A stretch of DNA of 64,000 nucleotides. Origin: Microdochium bolleyi. Lineage: Eukaryota; Ascomycota; Sordariomycetes; Xylariales; Microdochiaceae. Shown here piece by piece: positions 55,473 to 64,000 of this stretch (position 1 is its first letter; every line of letters begins with the position of its first letter). The notes below the pieces were generated by a model. It was given only the letters and a program-made list of their open reading frames with translations, had not been told where the DNA came from and ran no database searches. The DNA is taken from the NCBI GenBank assembly GCA_001566295.1, contig KQ964279.1, positions 60,467 to 124,466 of the forward strand, read 5' to 3'. A program made the position numbers and the translations under genes.

Positions 55473-56601
55473 GGCGGGAGGCGCTGCTGTCTCGTCGTTG
55501 TGGTGTCGCCGATGTCGAGTCAACGTGAGGATCGTCAACTTTTTTTTGGTTTGGTGGTGTTGCAGCCTGAGGCGCGGATGGCGGGGCACCCAGCGGGTTC
55601 GGAGGGGCTCTTATCGCTTATCGGCCGAGCCGTCAATGCCAGCACCAGCACCACGACTATGATCCTCTCTGCGTCTTTTCCTTATTGTATGCTCTCTCTT
55701 TTGTTTCCACTGCTTAGTTCCCTTCATCATCACCATCATAACCAGGGCCGCATACTGTTGCGGCTGAGACCATCCACAGCGCCTCTTCTCCAAGTCCCCT
55801 GCTGGACCCTGCATCACGCATATGGTGGGACTCTCACATGACTTGGCTTCCGTTTCGCGCCGAGAAAAGTTTGGATCCGACTAAAAGAAGGATGACGAAA
55901 AGCATGAACAGCTGCTCGGGACGTGCGAGACGCGCGGCTAGCCACGTGGTGAGCTGCAAGTGATGTCAGGCGAGCACACGCGGGAAACGCGTGCGTGCTT
56001 GGCGCGCGGGTGAGACATGCGCTCTCCAAGTCGAGCCTAGAGGTTGGCAACTCGCAACGTGGCGCTGTTTAGACTTTTACTCAATGTCGCCCCTTGGGTG
56101 ACGGCTCTCGTAGCTGTAAAGAAGGAACCTGTATGGAAGTGTTTTTGATCAGTCTGGTCTGTTTCCATTGCACAGAAATCATACCGCTGGCTACGAGATT
56201 GCCAGCTGGATGTTTTGTCCTGTTGTTAACACCACGTTACAGACCAGGCCCAGTTATGGATGCTCCAGTCAGACTATAAATGCTTTGGAATGCATTCCCG
56301 CTTCACTCGACGCAGCGGGTGGATCTTGGGTGCTGACGGCCAAGCCACCATGATCCATGAACCTTATCCGGCAGCCAGCCTGCGGGACCTGACATCATGC
56401 CACGAGCCGCCATGATTCGTGGTGTCTCAGATGGCGTTGCTGCTCTGGGTCCCGGCTGTACCAGTGCTACGTGAGCGTTGTCGCCCGAGCGGACCGTAGA
56501 ACTAAGCTCTTTCTCGTCCAACCGTTGACCGAGTCTGTTGGTTCTTTCTCCCTCACTCGACTATAGAAACTGGCAACTCTGGCAAACTCAGTACCGAAAC
56601 C
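55473..56601. other. Divergent promoter region of the GCIP-like and chitinase genes
   Basis: About 1.1 kb. The first 150 bases include pyrimidine/T-rich DNA (a T run near 55540) expected upstream of the GCIP-like gene. No gene recognised in the rest. Confidence 0.5.
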
Positions 56602-58184
56602 ATGACCGGCAAGTCACTGCCACGGCTACATAGAGCAGCAGCAATGATAGTCACGCTCACAACAACAACCTCGGCCCTCGCCATGATGGGCACGCCCCTC
56701 GGCTTCCCGGCCTCCTTCTCCGGACCCTTCTCCTCGGACCTCGCCAACTACCACATCATCCCGAAAGCCAACACCCCGCAGACACCATGCGGCGTCAACT
56801 CGGCCTCGGGATCCGCATCCTGTCCGCTGGAAATGTGCTGCAGTAAAGATGGCTACTGCGCAAACACGCCAGAGTACTGCGGCACGGGATGCCAGTCTGC
56901 GGTCGGCCCTTGCACGGTGCGGCCCCGGCCGGACTGCAGCGGCGCGAGCAATAAAGCAACCGCATCAAAGGGCCGGTCGGTGGGCTACTACTCCGGCTCG
57001 AACGTGTATATCCGCCCCTGTGACGTCGTGCGGCCGCGGGACATCCCGAATATGGACAGATACACGCATCTGTACTACACCTTCGCCAACATCAACCCGG
57101 ATTCTTTCGCCGTGGAGCTGCGGCCGCAAGACAACGAGACGCTGGTCAGGGAGTTCACGGCGCTCGGGAAGAAGAAGAAGAACAGCACCAGCAGCACTAC
57201 CGGAGGTCTGCAGACGTGGATCGCCGTCGGCGGCGGGGGCTTCAGCGCGACCGGCTCCTCCACGGCCACGACGTGGAGCGACATGGTCAGCACGGACGAG
57301 AACCGCAAGGCCTTCATCACCTCACTGGTGGACTTCATGGACGAGTACAGCTTCCAGGGCGTCGATCTGGACTGGGAGTATCCCGGTTCCGCGGCGAACG
57401 GGGGCTTATCGCAGGACACGGAGAAGCTTGTGCGCTTGGTCAAGGACATGAGGTCTGTGTTCGGGGACAAGTACGGAGTCAGCATGGTGATTCCGCCTGA
57501 CAAGTCGTATCTGGTGTAAGTCGCCCTTTTCACTCCCCGCGCAGAGCCTGGGCGTGAGGGCAAGGGGAAAGACTGCTGACGCGAGTGAGCACCAGGAATT
57601 ACGATCTAGTTGCGATGGAGCCGTACGTCGACAGCTTCGGCTTCATGGCGTACGACCTGCACGTCGCCAGCCCTGAAGGGGGCAAGGTCCAGGCCCACGC
57701 CGACATCCGCGAGATCAGGGACACCATGACGCCGCTGTGGTCTGCGGGTATTGACCCGGCCAAGATCAATCTAGGTCTGCCGTACTATGGTCGGGGGTTC
57801 ACACTGACCAGTAAGTCCACGATGCCCCGTACACGCTGGTTAGAAACGCCAGTGCTCCTCGAGCGGCGTCTTGCTAACCTTCTATTATCAACATCAGATA
57901 AAACCTGCAGCGACCTCGACTGCTCTTACAAAGGCCCATCCGTCCCAGGAAACTGCGCCCAGTCCAGCGGCATCATGATGCTCTCCGAGATCCAGGACCT
58001 CCTGGACGAGGGCACTGCCAAGTCGAGCACGATCCCTAATGTCATGATGAAGAAGCTCACGTGGTCGAACCAGTGGGTCGCCTACGACGACGAGGAGACC
58101 ATGAAGCAGAAGACGGCGTGGGCGGACGAGACGTGTCTGGGCGGCGTCATGTACTGGAGCGTGGACCAGGATGTGCGCTCGTGA
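56602..58184 (+). CDS. GH18 chitinase with N-terminal CBM18 chitin-binding domain
   Basis: Three exons, 56602-57515, 57596-57810 and 57898-58184, give 471 residues. Introns are 80 and 87 nt; the second has GCTAAC and ATCAG. A hydrophobic start with SALAMM suggests secretion. A hevein-type CBM18 spans about residues 63-104 (CGVNSASGSASCPLEMCC, DGYCANTPEYCGTGC) with eight cysteines. The GH18 barrel follows: GYYSGSNVY, HLYYTFANI, LQTWIAVGG and the catalytic strand FQGVDLDWEYPG, where Glu259 is the proton donor; then MEPYVDSFGFMAYDLHV and GGVMYWSVDQD near the end. The usual first Asp of D-x2-D-x-D-x-E is Gln here. It ends directly after the barrel, unlike the much longer killer-toxin-like subgroup. 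It cleaves chitin outside the cell, in wall remodelling or attack on other fungi. Confidence 0.88.
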
Positions 58185-60109
58185 GCGTTAGAATGTGGGC
58201 TTGGCTGTGGCCTGTAGAAGCAATGGGTGATCAACTCAGAGAAGGGCTTAGAACAGCGTCAGCGCAAAATGTAGCTCTTGGCGCGAAAGCAGACTCGGAA
58301 ACACCATAGCCTGAACAATGTACTCGTAGACTGTAGACAGCAATACGCACGTACTGTCAGCTCATATCACGAGTGCGGACAAATCCATAAAATCATGGAA
58401 AGGAACAAAACTCTGAGCTTTCACTGGCAAGGAGCTAGATGCGCTCGAGAAAAAGTAATTCGTCCATGCAGCACCCATTTCGCGAGGCATCAGTCTTGGA
58501 TATCCAAGTGTGACCAGAGAGGGTCGGCCATCACCTGCGGCCGTGGAAAATAGCCCACCGAGCAAATATGCCGCATCCGTGCAAGTTACGAAATGCAAGG
58601 CCGTTGAAGGTGCATGCTTTGGCCAGATCCATAGGAATGTTTCACTTCTGCATCCTGCACGTCTTCGGCGCAAGCCACCTTCAACATGCGGTGAAGGGGT
58701 CAGGACGTGACATTGTGTGCATTTCTTCTGGCTTTGATACTCTGCACTCCTAGTACCTCTGAAACTTTTCCACCAGCTGTGCTGGAAGTTCTTTCTTACC
58801 TGCGTGCTGCCGCGAGGAGCCTCGGATCGCACGTGCTAGTTTATATGGCGCTGGGCTTGGTAATCATGACCACAAGGGTCAGCCTGTGGTCTGCATGTGG
58901 TTTGCGCGGTCCTTGGTTCCAGGTACATTAACGAGGGGACAGAGATCTATTGCCGCTTCTGTGATCACTACGACGGGGGAAAAAGAGCGTGTTCCCAAAT
59001 GAAGCAGTGCACGACACTCTCAGCCGCGAGCAAACTGTGTCGAGGTTCAAAGCAGCCAGCCGCACGCGCGCTGATTGGTCTACAGGAGCAAGCCCGTAAC
59101 CACGAGAGTGGTAGCCAAGGCGCCTAGGCTGGTCTTCTTGCCTGCTCTTTCAAGCCTTTCCCCGCTCGGGAACACGCTTCGCGGCGCGGCCCGGGCTGTC
59201 TTTGTCTGCGGGGTGCGTGTGCTCAGAGCCCTACCCTGCTGCACGGCCTCTCTAAGTCAATAAGCCAATAAGGCTGATCCAGACAAAGCAAGACATGCCA
59301 AGAGTTGTGGAATCTGCATTCCGCTGGTTGGGCCAAGGAGCGGAGGGTTAACAGCGCGGCACGAGAGTTCGGGAGCTGAGTTAGGAGCCCTCATTGTGGC
59401 CGCACTTTCTAAACCTTCGAGGGGATAGTTCTTCGGAATGGTGGTCGCAAGTGGGTTCTGCTTTCGCCATTGGCCATGGTCGACTACTGTCAACCTTCGT
59501 GTTGGCTCACACGTGCCTCTTCCGAAGCCACTCGGGAAGCTCAAGCCCAGCCCGCGGACCGTGATAGTTCGTTCTAGGACGGCCGTGTGTCTCGAGGTTG
59601 CATCTCCGCTGCGGCTGCAGTCACATTACCCCTTGACCATAAGCCGATGCGAATCGACGAAAGCGGACAGGAGTCCTATCTCCAGCCGCAATGCCCTCAC
59701 AGGCCTCAAGACAGGGCTGGCTGAGAAACTGGAAGGGAGGTCGGGAACGTCCGCTGGTTCGCCGAGATGGAACGCCGACGGCTGAATTATCAGAGACATG
59801 CCTACAGAATCGTGCTTGGCAGCGTGATCACACGGGACGAGACTTTAGTAGCGATGAGAACTTAACCAAGAGAAGTCATGTCATATCTCACGAGGCGAGT
59901 GCCAGAAAGAAAGGACTGAAATTTCTCTGGCAGTGTAAAATTGTGTATAAGAATGACGGCTTCGTCGCTTTCCCTCCCGACTAGATTCCCAGATCAAAGC
60001 TCGCGGGGTCTCGTTGTCCAAAGTTGTAACCACTGTACTTTCCGCGAGCCGTAACCCAAGCACACCAACATAGTCATCCTTCAGCTCATCCAAGCCCCCC
60101 CTCCCCACA
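58185..60109. other. Intergenic region, no gene recognised
   Basis: About 1.9 kb between the chitinase and subtilase genes. Frames of 60-150 codons occur on both strands without recognisable content. The last ~100 bases are C-rich with CCCCCCCTCCCCACA directly before the ATG. Confidence 0.5.
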
Positions 60110-62283
60110 ATGTCGACCTCCATCACCATCAACGGCAACGTGGTGCAGCTCGCAGAGCTGACCCCGTCCGCCGACGCCGCCAACACCAAGTACCTCCTCA
60201 TCAAGGGTGCGACCGACCTTGGGCAGCAGGAGAAGCGCCAGCTGGCGGAAAAGGGTGTCAAGGTTTACGAGTACCTCGGTGAGAACGTGTACCTGTGCTA
60301 CTACGAGCCCCCCGAGCTCGAGCCCATCCAGCAGCTCGACTTCGTTGACGCCGCGGCTGTCTACGCCCGGCGCGTCAAAACCTCCGCGCTGCTCAAGTCG
60401 ACTCTCGATGGGGTTGCCAGCCAAGCGCCACCCAGCAACGGGGCCAGAGTCGCCGCCACCGCTCCCACGTTTGAGATTGAAGTCGTGCTGCATAAGGGCG
60501 AAGGCCAGGCTGCTGGGGTCATCGACCAGATTGCCCAGGCGGCAGGGGTCAACGGCGAGGGACTCTCGGTTGAACACAACAAGGTCCGGCTGACATGTGA
60601 TGCTGACGGTATCAGCCGAATTGAGAAACTGGACGCCGTCCGTGCTATCGAGCAGCACGTGCCCGTAATGCTTTATAATGACCTCGCCCGGGGCGATCTG
60701 GAGATCGACAGTGTGGGCATAGACGGGAAGCGTGTCCCCAAGTCCCAGTACGAGGGCAAGGGGCAGGTCGTCGCCGTGTCGGACACGGGCTTTGACACGG
60801 GCTCGAAGACTGACACACACCCTGCCTTTACCGGTCGGGTGCGCGCCCTGCTGCCCGTTGGCCGGAAAAGCACCGGCGAGACCAACGACTTCCGGGGCCA
60901 CGGCACACACGTCGCCGGGTCGGTCTTGGGCGATGGCTTCTCGAAGGAAATGGGTGGTCAAATTCGTGGCGCAGCACCCAAGGCTGAACTCGTCATGCAA
61001 TCGCTTTCGACAACAGGCAGCGGTCTAGCGCCGCCCACAGACCTGTGGGAGCTCTTTACCGATCCGTACCGCGACTACGAAGCCCGGATCGCGACTAACT
61101 CATGGGGTCCAAGATGGGAATCCGCTGGGTCTCGCCAGGTCGGATACGACTCGCGTGCGGAAGACCTGGACAAATTTGTCTGGCACAACCAAGATCGTGA
61201 GTTCCTAAGCACCCGACAAGCATTGAATCCGTTCTCCATTCTGGACACTCGTAATTGACAACTTATGGTCCCTCAACAGACGTCATCCTCTTCGCCGCGG
61301 GCAACAATGGAGAAAAGCCGTCCCCGACCAGAGCACACATCGGTAGCTCCTCGGCAGCCAAGAACTGCATCGCTGTGGGCGCGACCGAGTCTAGCCGCCC
61401 GATTGTTGGTGGTGAAAAGTACGATCCCAACGGCAACCCTGGGAACCCAAGCGCCGTGGCTTCCTTCAGCTCCCGCGGCCCGAGCCGCGAGAAGCGACAG
61501 AAGCCCGATGTCGTCGCTCCAGGGGTCGCGATCCTGAGCACCGCATCTCGCGACCTCGCAGCCCGAGCGAGAGCAAAGGCGGCAACGTTCGGCCCGTCAA
61601 AGGATGTCGATTGGATGTTCAACACGGGAACAAGCATGGCCGCGCCCCTCGCTGCGGGTTGCTGCGCACTGCTGCGTGAGGCGCTCGACTTCAAGACCGG
61701 TGTTGCCAACCCTAGCGCTGCGTTGGTCAAGGCACTACTCATCAACGGCGCTGTTGACCTCGGCCTGCCACGGACTGAGCAAGGGTTCGGGCGTGTCGAT
61801 CTGGAACGCTCCCTAGCCATGATCGAGAAGCGCGACACTGGTGCCACCAACGGCAGCAGCACGACTGGCGGTGTTGGAGTTGGTGGCAGTAGTGGCAGCG
61901 GCTTCGGCTTCGCCGACATCGGCTTCGGATCTGGTCGCAGCCTCGGGGAGAAGCAGACATGGACGAAAGAGGTCACGATCCAAAATGGAGGCACAGCCTG
62001 GGAGTACAAGGCCACGCTGGCGTACTCGGACCGCGCTGCCGAAGCGTTACAGAACAACCTGAGCCTGAGTGTGCGCTTCAGCGGGGCCGGTAATGGTGCC
62101 GCGGACGTTGTGAAGCGAGGGGATGAGGGCAACAGGGGTCTCGCGGAGAATAATGTTGAGCAGGTCGTGTTCAAGCAGGGCCAAGGTGGCCAGTACCGCA
62201 AGGCCACGATCACAGTGAAGGCGGAAAGAATTACGCGGCTCGATGACGTCCAGGCCTTTGCCGTAGCCTGGGGGCAGTATTGA
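60110..62283 (+). CDS. Intracellular S8 subtilisin-family serine protease
   Basis: Two exons, 60110-61196 and 61280-62283, give 696 residues. The 83-nt intron begins GTGAGT, ends CAACAG and joins HNQD to HVILFAAGNNG in frame. The catalytic triad is complete: Asp225 in VAVSDTGFD, His264 in FRGHGTHVAGSV and Ser481 in NTGTSMAAPLAAG; the oxyanion Asn is in LFAAGNNG. The N-terminus (MSTSITINGNVVQLAEL) has no secretion signal, and the first ~190 residues form an unassigned domain resembling a propeptide-like or KP43-type lead region. The barrel-like C-terminal beta region after residue 560 contains a Gly/Ser-rich linker. Large cytosolic subtilases of this shape occur in filamentous fungi; substrates are unknown. 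Confidence 0.87.
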
Positions 62284-63228
62284 GTTTGGTGTTGTCAATC
62301 CATTGCCGCCGTAGTCTCAGCAAGATCTCAAGAAAATGCTTTATGTTGTTCATACTGCTTCTCCCGGCTTTTGGCTTTGCTTGGAATGAGGTTCTAAACG
62401 AATATCGATCGATGAGAATTAAATCGTCCTGTGACACGAGGTGAAAGCGGCGCTGAACATTCTGAGCAAGCTGAAGACTGGCGGCCCTCCTTCTCCCACT
62501 CGTGGCTTCGAGAGCGTTACCATGATATCGCTCTTCCCGCGACAAAACCTGGCACTGTCATTGTCGATTCCTGATAGAAGCTTTATTGTGGGCGTGCTAC
62601 ATTTCTCTGCGAACGTGGCGCGTAGCTTGTACTTGATGTTCTTTTCATGGTTGCTTAACTCATAACTGTGCAATCCGGAAAACCACGGCCTCTCCCACAA
62701 ATTGAGGGGCTTTACTAACGACGGAAACTGTCATGAAGGCAGATGGTGAATACGTCCAAGGCGTTCGTGTAAGCGAGCATGACCCTGTCACAAACGGTAT
62801 CGGTCGCGACTTGCCTAAACGGGTCGAGTGGACCGGTTTCTATCTGAGATCGTCCCATGTCGACATGGATGTGCCGGCATAGAGTTGCGTCAATCTGCGA
62901 CCCGTAGTCTGTTTCAGTGTCCACAGCCAGTGAAGATTACGAGGAGTGCGGACGTAAGCGTCGCCACGGGCAGCAATAAATAAGACGGCATGATCTGCAA
63001 GCGAAATGAGTTGAGTTGTTTGAGCTTCAGCCTTCTTGAGCTTGTCCGTTCCTTCGTTTCGCGCCGGCTTTCCATAGCACTGTTCTTTCACTTCTTCACT
63101 CTTGTGCTATTATTATATTATACACTCTTTCGCTGGACAAACACGACTTTTCCATTGTTTCGTACGACTTATCATTATCGGAACCGTATATCGCAAGACC
63201 AAGACAATTAAGATCCCCTCACACCGAC
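62284..63228. other. Intergenic region
   Basis: About 950 bp with the subtilase 3' flank and the promoter of the DUF1996 gene. A/T-rich tracts are near 63090-63130. No coding frame recognised. Confidence 0.5.
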
Positions 63229-64000
63229 ATGCGCTCGTTCAACATTTTCAGCGGCCTCGTCGCCAGTGCCGGCCTCGCCCAGGCTTACACTCTCACCCAC
63301 GTCGCTCAGTTCATGGACAAGAACATCGATCCGATCGTCTTTCCCGGATCCTACAAGGACAGCCACCTGCACACCTTCTTCGGCTCCGATGCCGTCACCG
63401 CCAACACGACCACCTCGCCCGAGCTCCAGGGCGGCTGCGCGACCGCTGACAACCCCAACGACTTCTCCACGTACTGGATCCCCACCCTCCTATACAACGA
63501 CGGCAAAGACTGGAAGCCTGCGGGCATCTTCCGCTTCAGCGCATACTACGTGGTCATCGAGGCCGCCGAGGTGCCCATCCCGCAGAACTTCCGTGCCGTC
63601 GCCGGCAAGGCCACGGCCAAGTCCAAGGCCGACATCGAGCCCCTGTCCGGCCTGCAGATCTTCTGCGAGGGCGAGACCGTCGCCGTCGACGACAGCATGT
63701 TCCCCGTCTCGACCTGCGCCACGCACCTGCAGACTCTGCTCCTCTTCCACGACTGCGTCGACGAGGCCACGCTCCAGTCCGCATACTCGGGCACGCACAA
63801 CTGGAGCGGCACCTTCCGCCCCGCCAACCGCTGCCCGCAGGGAATGAAGCGCATCCCCCAGCTGCGCTTCAGCATCCGCTTCGACCTGCGCAAGAACCTG
63901 CCCGCTGGCTGGAAGGGCGCCGCGCCGCTCAAGTTCGCCTCGGGTGCCGGGTACACGCTGCACGGCGACTTCATCAACGGCTGGCTTCAAATCCCTGGTT
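63229..64000 (+). CDS. DUF1996 secreted protein, 3' end cut by the window
   Basis: The ATG at 63229 opens a signal peptide (MRSFNIFSGLVASAGLAQA). The next residues give the DUF1996 signature: PIVFPGSYKDSHLHTFFGSD, then ANTTTSPELQGGCATADNP, DFSTYWIPTLLYNDGK and, further on, RFDLRKNLPAGW. Complete family members are about 300-500 residues and often carry C-terminal Ser/Thr-rich or WSC regions, which would lie beyond the window. They are abundant extracellular proteins in ascomycetes and basidiomycetes; the function is not established. The reading frame is open to the last base. Confidence 0.92.
   Translation, partial: MRSFNIFSGLVASAGLAQAYTLTHVAQFMDKNIDPIVFPGSYKDSHLHTFFGSDAVTANTTTSPELQGGCATADNPNDFSTYWIPTLLYNDGKDWKPAGIFRFSAYYVVIEAAEVPIPQNFRAVAGKATAKSKADIEPLSGLQIFCEGETVAVDDSMFPVSTCATHLQTLLLFHDCVDEATLQSAYSGTHNWSGTFRPANRCPQGMKRIPQLRFSIRFDLRKNLPAGWKGAAPLKFASGAGYTLHGDFINGWLQIPG

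Noticed and set aside
55044..55841. 265-codon plus-strand Gly/Arg-rich frame
   Set aside because: Antisense to the GCIP-like gene; its composition is a by-product of that gene's codon use.
61263..62213. 316-codon minus-strand frame
   Set aside because: Antisense to the second exon of the subtilase gene.

Overview
The window is nuclear DNA of a filamentous ascomycete (Pezizomycotina; Sordariomycetes is my best guess, an inference). The evidence is short GT-AG introns of about 46-125 nt (one of about 211 nt), many with CTAAC or CTGAC branch points, C/G-rich third codon positions, and typical fungal families: two Zn2Cys6 regulators, a Pth11/rhodopsin-like membrane protein, Clr5-ankyrin proteins, Rds1, DUF1996, GH18, GH5 and small secreted cysteine proteins. 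Exon joins below are hand-made from splice motifs and reading phase. For several long reading frames the first ATG lies downstream of the frame's 5' end, and I used that ATG.

Layout. 1-4.6 kb: a small secreted protein behind a 10-bp tandem repeat, then a wrecked GH78 alpha-L-rhamnosidase. 4.7-12.35 kb: an intact Clr5-ankyrin gene and, in the same orientation, a decayed second copy whose homology stops exactly at a telomere-like repeat. 12.7-18.3 kb: GH5 steryl/glycolipid glucosidase, a second small secreted protein, and a seven-helix rhodopsin-like protein. 18.4-23.8 kb: a gene-poor stretch. 23.9-28.0 kb: a divergent NmrA-like oxidoreductase and Zn2Cys6 regulator. 28.5-36.4 kb: TMEM14, a BTB protein, an OTT_1508-like deaminase-fold protein and a dynamin-like GTPase. 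37.9-41.4 kb: a frameshifted GPI-type secreted protein and a vWA protein. 42.3-53.9 kb: a Zn2Cys6 regulator, Rds1, a Baeyer-Villiger-type monooxygenase and an MFS exporter. 54.2-64 kb: a GCIP-like nuclear protein, a GH18 chitinase with CBM18, an intracellular subtilase and a DUF1996 protein cut by the window edge.

How the genes may work together. Several products act outside the cell (GH18, DUF1996, Rds1, two small cysteine proteins, a GPI protein). The regulator, oxygenase and exporter at 42-54 kb could form a small catabolic or detoxification group, and the NmrA/Zn2Cys6 pair could share a promoter. The deaminase-fold, dynamin-like and BTB genes, plus the Clr5-ankyrin duplication, are the most plausible places for a little-described self/non-self or stress system. 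This rests on family resemblance only.
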